Positions 57,516-64,000 of a stretch of 64,000 bases of DNA are shown here, piece by piece. The stretch is from CAYQQU01 sp964419545 (GTDB lineage: Bacteria > Bacteroidota > Bacteroidia > Chitinophagales > Saprospiraceae): positions 1-64,000 of the forward strand of contig CAYQQU010000027.1 of NCBI GenBank assembly GCA_964419545.1, read 5' to 3'. The notes beneath the pieces were generated by a model, which was not told where the DNA came from, ran no database searches, and worked only from the letters and a program-made list of their open reading frames with translations. Numbering within the stretch: the first letter of the stretch is position 1; the number at the start of each line of letters is the position of its first letter. A program made the translations under genes and the position numbers.

Positions 57516-58113
57516 TCTTTTACTGTTGGCGGTGCTGATGAGCGCTTGCGGAGGTGCGCTTGAAGAAGTGTCTCAGAAAGATGAATTCGGCTATACCGAA
57601 ACGTATACCCGGCGCGTGTCGGACTACGCCCGGGAGGGGCAGTGGGAACGGTTCGACCCGGAAGGTCGTCGCGTGGAAGCGGCCACCTATCATAACGATA
57701 CATTGGACGGCCGGCGGATCCTATTCTTGCCTAGCGGAGATACTCTCACCGTAGAAACCTACCGGATGGGGCGCTTCGAAGGCCCCTGGCGTACGTATTA
57801 CGAAAACGGGCAGCTCAAACTTTCCGGGCAGTACTTGGATAACGAGATGACCGGCGAATGGCGTCGTTATTACGACACGGGAGAATTAATGGAAATGGTG
57901 ACCTTTGCCTATAATGCCGAGAACGGCCCCTTTGTCGAGTACTACCGCAACGGAAACAAAAAGGCGGAAGGCGCCTACCGGGACGGCGACTACGAACACG
58001 GCCTGCTCCGGGAGTATAACAAAGAGGGCGAACTGGTCCGCAAAGCCCAGTGCCATAACGGGATCTGCCGCACCGTCTGGCGGGCCCAAGACAATGAAGC
58101 AACCGATAGTTGA
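57496..58113 (+). CDS. YwqK/MORN-repeat lipoprotein
   Basis: A 205-residue lipoprotein: signal peptide with lipobox LMSAC, lipidated Cys18. The remainder holds MORN-like repeats of the YwqK family (GPWRTYYENGQLKLSGQYLDNEMTGEWRRYYDTGELM and following). Such proteins are often labelled antitoxins of the YwqJ system, but no toxin gene is here and that name is misleading. They are common surface or periplasmic proteins in Bacteroidota. The longer frame from 57445 would place a polar extension before the signal peptide and is rejected. PorQ starts 1 bp after the stop. Confidence 0.84.
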   Translation: MLRNTLSLLLLAVLMSACGGALEEVSQKDEFGYTETYTRRVSDYAREGQWERFDPEGRRVEAATYHNDTLDGRRILFLPSGDTLTVETYRMGRFEGPWRTYYENGQLKLSGQYLDNEMTGEWRRYYDTGELMEMVTFAYNAENGPFVEYYRNGNKKAEGAYRDGDYEHGLLREYNKEGELVRKAQCHNGICRTVWRAQDNEATDS

Positions 58114-58114
58114 T

Positions 58115-59170
58115 ATGCTGAGAGCTCTACTCCCATTACTGGCCTGCTGCCTGATCGGGCCGGCCGCTTTCCCCCAGCTGGGGGGCTTGCACACCTTCGA
58201 ATTCCTCAACCTGTCGCCCTCGGCCCGCGTCACGGCCCTCGGCGGCAACCTGATCACGGTGCGCGACGACGACGCCAGCCTGGCCTACGCCAACCCCGCG
58301 CTGCTCAACCCCCAGGTGCACCACGCGCTGGCCTTCAACCACAACTTTCACGTCGCCGGCATCAATAACGGCTATGCGTCTTACGGGCACCATTTTGACC
58401 GGTGGGACCTGTCTTCGCACGTCGGCATTCAGTACGTCAGCTACGGCGAATTCGACCGGACGGACGTGCTCGGACAAAATATCGGCTCCTTCAACGCCGC
58501 CGAATACGCCCTTACCTTCGGCGCCGGTAAAGTGGTGTACGACCGCTTATCGATAGGCGCCAACGTCAAACTCGTCTCCTCCCAACTGGAGGGCTACAGC
58601 TCTTTCGGCATCGCTACCGACCTGGCCGGCATGTACTTTGACACCAGCGGCCGGTTTACCGCTACGGTCGTATTCCGGAACATGGGCGTTCAGTTTTCCA
58701 CTTTCACCGAAGACAATCCCGAGCCTTTGCCGTTCGAGATCCAGCTCGGGATCTCCCGCAAATTGCGGTACCTGCCTTTTCGCTTCTCCATCATCTACCG
58801 CTACTTCAACCGCTGGAACATTCTCTACGACGATCCCAACGCCACCGAAGACGCCGGTAATCTGTTTTTCGGCGAAATGCCCACTGAGCGCAGCAGCACG
58901 TCGATCTGGTTCGATAATTTCTTCCGCCACTTCGTTTTTAACGGCGAATTCCTGATCGGGGCCCGCGAAAATTTCCGCCTGCGCTTTGGCTACAACCACC
59001 TCATGCGCCAGGAACTCGGGGTGGAAGGCTTCGGCAGCCTGGCCGGCTTTACTTTCGGCGCCGGGATCAAGATCAACCGGTTCCGGATCGACTACGGGCG
59101 CTCCAATTTTCACCTGGGTGGCGGGCTGAACCACTTCAGCATATCCACGAATATCCAGGAGTTTCGGTAA
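58115..59170 (+). CDS. porQ: T9SS protein PorQ
   Basis: A ~351-residue outer-membrane beta-barrel protein of the PorV/PorQ (FadL-like) group. The mature start TFEFLNLSPSARVTALGGNLITVRDDDASLAYANPALLN is the PorQ signature, with barrel strands continuing to the C-terminus (LNHFSISTNIQEFR). PorQ is an accessory of type IX secretion, described in Porphyromonas as a partner of PorZ. A signal peptide precedes it (LLPLLACCLIGPAAF). The ATG at 58094 would overlap the YwqK gene; ATG 58115 is equally plausible and was chosen because it abuts the YwqK stop. Co-transcription with YwqK is likely. Confidence 0.9.
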   Translation: MLRALLPLLACCLIGPAAFPQLGGLHTFEFLNLSPSARVTALGGNLITVRDDDASLAYANPALLNPQVHHALAFNHNFHVAGINNGYASYGHHFDRWDLSSHVGIQYVSYGEFDRTDVLGQNIGSFNAAEYALTFGAGKVVYDRLSIGANVKLVSSQLEGYSSFGIATDLAGMYFDTSGRFTATVVFRNMGVQFSTFTEDNPEPLPFEIQLGISRKLRYLPFRFSIIYRYFNRWNILYDDPNATEDAGNLFFGEMPTERSSTSIWFDNFFRHFVFNGEFLIGARENFRLRFGYNHLMRQELGVEGFGSLAGFTFGAGIKINRFRIDYGRSNFHLGGGLNHFSISTNIQEFR

Positions 59171-59243
59171 GCCGCCCTTGATTTTTCGGCACTTCGACCC
59201 AACCGTTGAAGCCTGAAGTACAGTCTGGCAGGGTAAAAACATC

Positions 59244-60479
59244 ATGAAAGTCTTTTACTACCTCTGGCCGCTTTTGTTGCTTCTGGCGGCCTGCCGGTCC
59301 GAAGAAAATACCATACCCACTCAGGATATCTTTACTTTGTCCAACTGCGAAGAACAACCCTCGGTTTGCGAACTCACCGACGCCAATAATACCTTCGGGT
59401 TTCACCTTTTTCAGCGCTTACACGAAGAGGCGCCCGCCGATAACCTTTTCATTTCGCCGTTCAGCATCGCCACTGCACTGACCATGACCCTCAACGGGGC
59501 GGACGGCGCCACCTACGAGGCCATGAACCAAACTTTGGCCTACGGCGAACAGGAACTCGATCAGATCAACGGTGCTTATCAGTTGCTGCTCAGCGATCTC
59601 CCGCTGCTTGATCCCTCCGTCACCATGCAACCGGCCAACTCCGTCTGGTACCGACAGTCTTTTCACATTCTGGACAGCTTTAAGGAAGTCAATGCGACGT
59701 ACTTCTACAGCCCGCCCCAGGAAGTGGACTTCAGAGACCCGGCTACCGTCGATCAGATCAACGGCTGGATCAGCGACCATACCGGCGGCAAGATCGACGA
59801 ACTACTGGAGGTCATTCCCGCCGAGGCCGTCATGTACCTCATCAATGCCGTCTATTTTAAAGGAGCCTGGCGCTGGCCTTTTGATCCTGCCGACACGGGA
59901 ACCGTCGATTTTACGAAGAATAACGGCGAAAAAACGCCCACGCCAATGATGCGCTTTCCGAAAGCAATCGAAGCACCTGTATTTTTCAATGCTACGGTTT
60001 CCGGGGTCGATCTGCCGTTCGGGGACTCCACTTTTGCGATGACGTTGCTATTGCCGGCTCCGGAAAGTTCGGTCGATGCGGTGGTCGGGGAACTGGCGGC
60101 CGGCGCCTGGCCGGAATGGACGGCTTCCCTGGCGGTCGATGAAGTAACGGTGGCTTTGCCCCGCTTGGCGCTTCGTTATCAGAAGAAACTCAATGAAGTA
60201 CTGAAAGCAATGGGGATGGCCGTAGCTTTTTCCGGCGATGGCGCCGATTTTTCCAAAATGAGCCCGGCCGACTTATTCATCAGCCTGGTTAAACACGAAG
60301 CCTTCATCGAAGTGAATGAAGCCGGCGCGGAAGGCGGCGCAGCTACGCTGGTGGAGATCAGCCGGGAAGCAGCAACCCTCAATGAGTTGGTCTTCAACCG
60401 CCCGTTCGTTTTCGTCATTCGCGAGGTGAATACCAATAGCGTGCTCTTCGCCGGGAAAATGATGGACCCGCAATATTGA
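59244..60479 (+). CDS. Serpin lipoprotein 1
   Basis: A 411-residue serine-protease-inhibitor (serpin) family protein with a lipoprotein signal (LLLAAC, Cys17), placing it on the outer or cell surface membrane. Serpin landmarks are NLFISPFSIATALTMTLNGADG near 65-85, NAVYFKGAW near 200, the strand EAFIEVNEAGAEGGAA preceding the reactive loop, and the C-terminal NRPFVFVIRE...FAGKMMDPQ. The hinge E-A-G-A-E-G-G-A-A-T has small residues at P15-P9, fitting an inhibitory serpin that loop-inserts. P1 is around Arg/Glu by spacing. It precedes a second serpin; the pair is a probable duplication. Confidence 0.93.
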   Translation: MKVFYYLWPLLLLLAACRSEENTIPTQDIFTLSNCEEQPSVCELTDANNTFGFHLFQRLHEEAPADNLFISPFSIATALTMTLNGADGATYEAMNQTLAYGEQELDQINGAYQLLLSDLPLLDPSVTMQPANSVWYRQSFHILDSFKEVNATYFYSPPQEVDFRDPATVDQINGWISDHTGGKIDELLEVIPAEAVMYLINAVYFKGAWRWPFDPADTGTVDFTKNNGEKTPTPMMRFPKAIEAPVFFNATVSGVDLPFGDSTFAMTLLLPAPESSVDAVVGELAAGAWPEWTASLAVDEVTVALPRLALRYQKKLNEVLKAMGMAVAFSGDGADFSKMSPADLFISLVKHEAFIEVNEAGAEGGAATLVEISREAATLNELVFNRPFVFVIREVNTNSVLFAGKMMDPQY

Positions 60480-60480
60480 A

Positions 60481-60637
60481 CCCGGAAAATTCATGGGTTC
60501 TTCGTCATGACGGTTGCCAGGCTTGCGTTCGCACAGGCGGGCGACACGCCTGCTGCAGGCCGGTATTCTCCGCCGAGCAAACGCAACAATGGTGGGCAGG
60601 TTGGCTTCGCAATAGATTAATCCATGAATAATCCGGG
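60481..60637. repeat. Long imperfect palindrome between the two serpin genes
   Basis: The arm CCCGGAaaATTCATGG (from 60481) matches its inverse ending at 60637 with two mismatches. Inner matches include TTGCGTT with AACGCAA. The central 6-bp stem is CAGGCG/CGCCTG. It starts one base after the serpin stop. Confidence 0.6.
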
Positions 60638-60683
60638 TGAATCTTCAGATATCCTTAGATTTTTTTCATAAAAACACCAGAAA

Positions 60684-61919
60684 ATGAAATACCCGTCTCT
60701 TTTGCTCATTCTGATCTTGGCCGGCTTGGCGATGGCTTGCAACCAGGAGGACGACGCCAATTTCCCGCCGGTGATCGACTGCGAGGAGGAAAACTGCATA
60801 CTCCCTCCCCGCAATACGGCTTTTGGGTTGGCTATGCTGCAAAAGCTGCAAGAAGCGCAGCCCGATGAAAATATTTTCATCTCACCGTTCAGCATTTCCA
60901 ATGCATTGTCTATGACCCTCAACGGCGCCGCCGGCCAAACTCAGTCGGAAATGCTCGCCGCCCTGGCCTACGACGGCCTAACGCCGCAAACCGTCAATGA
61001 AGAGTTCAAGGTATTGCTGGAATCCCTGCCGATACTCGATAATGAAGTCGATTTTCTGCCAGCCAATTCCATTTGGTACAAACAAGGGTTTTCGGTAAGG
61101 CCGGACTTTCTGGACGTCAACGCCGACTACTACCAGGCGGAAGTCAGCGACCTGGATTTCACCGACCCCGCTTCGGTTGGCGTAATCAACAATTGGGTGG
61201 CGGACAACACCAATGATCTGATCCAGAGCATCCTACAAACGATACCCGCCAATGCAGTGATGTACCTGGTCAACGCAGTCTATTTCAAAGGCAACTGGCA
61301 ACAATCGTTCGACCCCGAACATACCGAAGAAGCCCCTTTTCTCCTGGCGGACGGGAGCACCGAAAATGTGGAGATGATGCGTTATGACGGTAAAATAGTG
61401 CTGCCCTACCTGGCAACGGAATCTTTTCAGGCCGTAGATCTGGCTTATGGCGATTCCATATTTTCGATGACGGTGTTCCTGCCCAAGGAAAATACAGGCC
61501 TCGACGAGCTGGTCGACCAGTTGAGTCTGGAGAACTGGCAGGATTGGACGGCGTCCCTGCAGCCGCAGGAAATCTATTTTGCCATGCCCCGGTTCACCCT
61601 CAAATACGAAAAGATGTTGAACGATGCGCTCATCGGCCTGGGTATGGAACGGGCTTTCAGCCGGGAGGCGGATTTCAGCAACATCAACCCGGATGCTCCC
61701 CTGCAGATCAGCGCCGTGCGCCACAAGTCGTTCATCGAAGTTAACGAAGTGGGAACGGAGGCGGCAGCCGTCACTTCCGTTGAAATAGTATTCAACACTT
61801 CCGTGGATCCTACCCCTTCCGTTCGCCTCGACCGGCCTTTCCTATTCGCCATTCGCGAAAATAAAACGGGAAGTTTGTTGTTCCTCGGGAAAATGATGAA
61901 CCCGAATGCAGAAGAATAA
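60684..61919 (+). CDS. Serpin lipoprotein 2
   Basis: Tandem partner of serpin 1 and the same length (411 residues). The lipobox AMAC gives Cys19. NIFISPFSISNALSMTLNGAAG, NAVYFKGNW and the C-terminal DRPFLFAIRENKTGSLLFLGKMMNPN are matched in order. The hinge E-V-G-T-E-A-A-A-V-T is close to the inhibitory consensus. The reactive loop after it (SVEIVFNTSVDPT) differs from serpin 1, so the two probably target different proteases. It converges with mfd across a strong hairpin. Confidence 0.93.
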   Translation: MKYPSLLLILILAGLAMACNQEDDANFPPVIDCEEENCILPPRNTAFGLAMLQKLQEAQPDENIFISPFSISNALSMTLNGAAGQTQSEMLAALAYDGLTPQTVNEEFKVLLESLPILDNEVDFLPANSIWYKQGFSVRPDFLDVNADYYQAEVSDLDFTDPASVGVINNWVADNTNDLIQSILQTIPANAVMYLVNAVYFKGNWQQSFDPEHTEEAPFLLADGSTENVEMMRYDGKIVLPYLATESFQAVDLAYGDSIFSMTVFLPKENTGLDELVDQLSLENWQDWTASLQPQEIYFAMPRFTLKYEKMLNDALIGLGMERAFSREADFSNINPDAPLQISAVRHKSFIEVNEVGTEAAAVTSVEIVFNTSVDPTPSVRLDRPFLFAIRENKTGSLLFLGKMMNPNAEE

Positions 61920-61927
61920 TTTCACTG

Positions 61928-61965
61928 GGATCAACCCGATGGCCTGCCAGGCATCGGGTTGATCC
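61928..61965. terminator. Strong bidirectional hairpin between serpin 2 and mfd
   Basis: GGATCAACCCGATG and CATCGGGTTGATCC form a 14-bp perfect stem extended by CCTG/CAGG across one bulge. It overlaps the mfd stop codon and lies 9 bp after the serpin stop. Poly-U is absent on both sides, so it may act as a transcript stabiliser as well as a terminator. Confidence 0.6.
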
Positions 61966-64000
61966 TACACTACTTCCTCTTTCGCCGTCGTCTCTTCCGC
62001 CAAATGCCGCAATACTTTCACCGCTGCTTTCAGGCTCTTGACGCCGTCTTTTACCATGATGAAGTGCTTGTTGGACTTCTTAAAGCCCAAACCGTGTTTT
62101 TCTCCCTGCGCGCTGACAAATTGCAGGATATTGCGGAATATATCGCTTTCGAAAAAGGCGGATTGCGGGTTTTCGACGAAGTAGCACCGCAGTTTATTGT
62201 TTTTCAGGATAACCCGCTCGAAGCCCAGCTCTTTGCAGATCCAGCGCAGGCGCAGCCCTTCGAATAGTTCCGCCACCTGCCGGGGAAGGGGCCCGAAGCG
62301 ATCGCGTAATTGCTCCGAAAAGCGGAGCAGGGCCTCTTCGCTCTCCAGTCCGTCCAGCTCAGTATACAAACTGAGTCGCTCCTGAATATTGTGAATGTAC
62401 TCGTCGGGGATGAGCATCTCGACGTCGGTGTCGATCTGCACATCGCGTACGTAGTGATGGGCTTTTTCCAGCTCTTCCTTGAACAGGTCTTTGAATTCGG
62501 TTTCCTTGAGTTCCTGAATGGCCTCTTCCAGGATTTTCTGGTACGTCTCGTAGCCGATATCGGTGATGAAGCCGCTTTGTTCGGCCCCCAAAAGGTTGCC
62601 GGCGCCGCGGATATCGAGGTCGCGCATGGCGATATTCAGCCCCGAACCCAGGTCAGAAAACTCTTCCAAAGTACGTAGCCGTTTGCGCGCATCGGTGGTC
62701 AGCACCGAAAGCGGAGGGCTGAACAGATAGCAGAAGGCCTTTTGGTTGGAGCGTCCCACGCGCCCCCGCAGCTGGTGCAAATCGCTCATGCCGAACTGGT
62801 GCGCGTTATTGATAATTATGGTGTTGGCGTTGGGGATGTCGAGGCCGGTTTCGATGATGTTGGTGCACACCAGCACCTCGTGTTGCCGGTCGATAAAGTC
62901 GATCAGGGTTTGTTCCAGGTTTTTGGGGTCCATTTGCCCGTGCGCCATCGCGATATCGACGTCAGGACAGAGGCGTCGCACCAGCGCGGTGATGTCAGGC
63001 AGGGTTTTTACCCGGTTATGGACGAAAAAGACCTGGCCGCCCCGGTTGACTTCGTAGTAGATCGCTTCCTTGACCAGCTCTTCATTGAAGATCCGTACTT
63101 CCGTGTGGATCGGCTGCCGGTTGGGCGGCGGTGTGCGGAGAATGGATAGATCGCGCGCCGCCATCAGGCTGAACTGCAGGGTCCGCGGAATGGGCGTCGC
63201 AGTTAGGGTCAGCGTATCGACGTTGACCTTCAGCTTGCGTAGCTTTTCTTTGGCGGCCACGCCGAATTTCTGTTCTTCATCGATAACCAGCAATCCGAGG
63301 TCTTTGAATCCGACTTTTTTGTTGAGCAGCGCGTGCGTGCCGATCACGACGTCGAGCTCCCCTTTTTTCAGGCGCTCGTAGATCTGATTCCGCTCGGCGG
63401 TGCTGCGGAAGCGATTGACATAGTCGACGGTGACGCCGAATTCTTCCAAGCGCCCCTTAAAGGTTTGGTAGTGTTGTAGCGCCAGAATGGTGGTCGGCAC
63501 GAGAATAGCGGCTTGCTTGCCCCCGACGATCGATTTGAAGGCGGCCCGCACGGCGACCTCCGTTTTGCCGAAGCCCACGTCGCCGCAGATGAGGCGGTCC
63601 ATGGGATACTCCTTCATCATATCGCCTTTCACATCTTGCGTTGCTTTGAACTGATCGGGCGTATCTTCGTAGATAAAAGAAGCCTCCAGTTCATTTTGCA
63701 GGTAGCCGTCGGGCGGGAAGGCGAAACCTTTTGACGCGCGTCTTTTCGCGTACAGCTTGATCAGCTCGCCGGCGATATCTTTGACCTTCTTCTTGGTGCG
63801 CGCCTTGAGCGTTTTCCAGGCGTCGGAGCCGAGTTTGCTCAGCTTGGGCGCCGTACCCTCCTTGCTGGTGTATTTGGAGATCTTGTGCAGCGAATTGATG
63901 CTGACGTATAATACGTCGTTATTTTTGTAGATCAACCGCACGGACTCCTGGGTGCGACCGTTGATATCGATTTTTTCCAAACCCGAATACCGCCCTACGC
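61965..64000 (-). CDS. mfd: Transcription-repair coupling factor Mfd, 5' end outside window
   Basis: C-terminal ~678 residues of Mfd, the ATP-dependent translocase that removes stalled RNA polymerase and recruits UvrA. The visible part begins inside the RNA-polymerase-interacting domain (GRYSGLEKIDING reads through the edge of the window). It continues through the RecG-like helicase: Walker A CGDVGFGKTEVA, LLVIDEEQKFGV, TLTATPIPRTLQFS, NIIETGLDIPNANT and QLRGRVGRSN, then the TRG motif region and the C-terminal domain 7. The frame has no stop up to the edge, so the gene is partial and not truncated. Confidence 0.96.
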   Translation of the reverse strand, partial: VGRYSGLEKIDINGRTQESVRLIYKNNDVLYVSINSLHKISKYTSKEGTAPKLSKLGSDAWKTLKARTKKKVKDIAGELIKLYAKRRASKGFAFPPDGYLQNELEASFIYEDTPDQFKATQDVKGDMMKEYPMDRLICGDVGFGKTEVAVRAAFKSIVGGKQAAILVPTTILALQHYQTFKGRLEEFGVTVDYVNRFRSTAERNQIYERLKKGELDVVIGTHALLNKKVGFKDLGLLVIDEEQKFGVAAKEKLRKLKVNVDTLTLTATPIPRTLQFSLMAARDLSILRTPPPNRQPIHTEVRIFNEELVKEAIYYEVNRGGQVFFVHNRVKTLPDITALVRRLCPDVDIAMAHGQMDPKNLEQTLIDFIDRQHEVLVCTNIIETGLDIPNANTIIINNAHQFGMSDLHQLRGRVGRSNQKAFCYLFSPPLSVLTTDARKRLRTLEEFSDLGSGLNIAMRDLDIRGAGNLLGAEQSGFITDIGYETYQKILEEAIQELKETEFKDLFKEELEKAHHYVRDVQIDTDVEMLIPDEYIHNIQERLSLYTELDGLESEEALLRFSEQLRDRFGPLPRQVAELFEGLRLRWICKELGFERVILKNNKLRCYFVENPQSAFFESDIFRNILQFVSAQGEKHGLGFKKSNKHFIMVKDGVKSLKAAVKVLRHLAEETTAKEEVV

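Noticed and set aside
57496..58113. Toxin-antitoxin system (YwqK 'antitoxin')
   Set aside because: The YwqK label comes from Bacillus; here the protein is a MORN-repeat lipoprotein and no YwqJ-type toxin gene is next to it.

Overview
The window looks like chromosomal DNA of a GC-rich Bacteroidota, most likely a member of the Saprospiria (Lewinella/Haliscomenobacter-like). The reasons are: two secreted proteins with the gliding-motility (type B) C-terminal sorting domain, a PorP/SprF partner and PorQ of the type IX secretion system (T9SS), a DUF6089 barrel protein, an isolated atpD-atpC pair, a Tgt lacking most of its zinc cysteines, and several TAnnTTTG -7 boxes upstream of genes. I assign 45 protein genes. 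I found no rRNA, tRNA, CRISPR array or transposase.

Layout. 0.3-2.8 kb: a secreted T9SS substrate and an overlapping lipoprotein. 3.2-11.6 kb: secA, deoC, a SPOR-domain protein, rodA, tgt and an LptF/LptG-type permease. 11.9-15.6 kb: an RND/MMPL permease and an OmpA-domain protein. 15.6-21.5 kb: an oxidative/conjugation neighbourhood (PaaE-like reductase, AlkB-type monooxygenase, PhyH dioxygenase, a translationally overlapping GH3 ligase-LysE exporter pair, YjbQ). 21.7-25.4 kb: DUF6089 barrel, nadA, RsmI-like methylase, scpA. 25.9-30.8 kb: a compact three-gene operon, DUF5691 - MoxR-type AAA ATPase - DUF5682. This is the best candidate here for an undescribed system. 31.1-39.5 kb: atpDC, an M24B peptidase, a YkvA protein, a tocopherol-cyclase-like protein, a lone ExbD, a CE4 deacetylase, gltX and a 63-residue conserved small protein. 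39.9-51.3 kb: a T9SS surface locus with a 2386-residue adhesin, PorP/SprF, an OmpA-PD40 protein and a radical SAM protein. 51.8-64 kb: a TPR protein, a thioredoxin-like protein, a membrane patatin, ugd, a YwqK lipoprotein, porQ, two tandem serpin lipoproteins and mfd (5' end outside the window).

How the genes fit together. The adhesin, PorP/SprF, PorQ and the small CHU_C protein are parts or cargo of T9SS. SecA supplies the Sec step that such cargo needs first. SPOR-RodA, the LptF/G-type permease and OmpA-type proteins serve the envelope. The AlkB/PhyH/GH3/LysE block can be read as oxidise-conjugate-export chemistry on a fatty or terpenoid acid, but this is inference.

Non-coding structure is notable. 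Four long (157-181 bp) imperfect palindromes lie in intergenic DNA, three of them within about 10 bp of a stop codon. A separate ~67-bp dispersed repeat occurs twice in opposite orientation. The start codon of the YwqK gene lies inside a long hairpin. Sequence statistics (GC skew, composition) were not computed.
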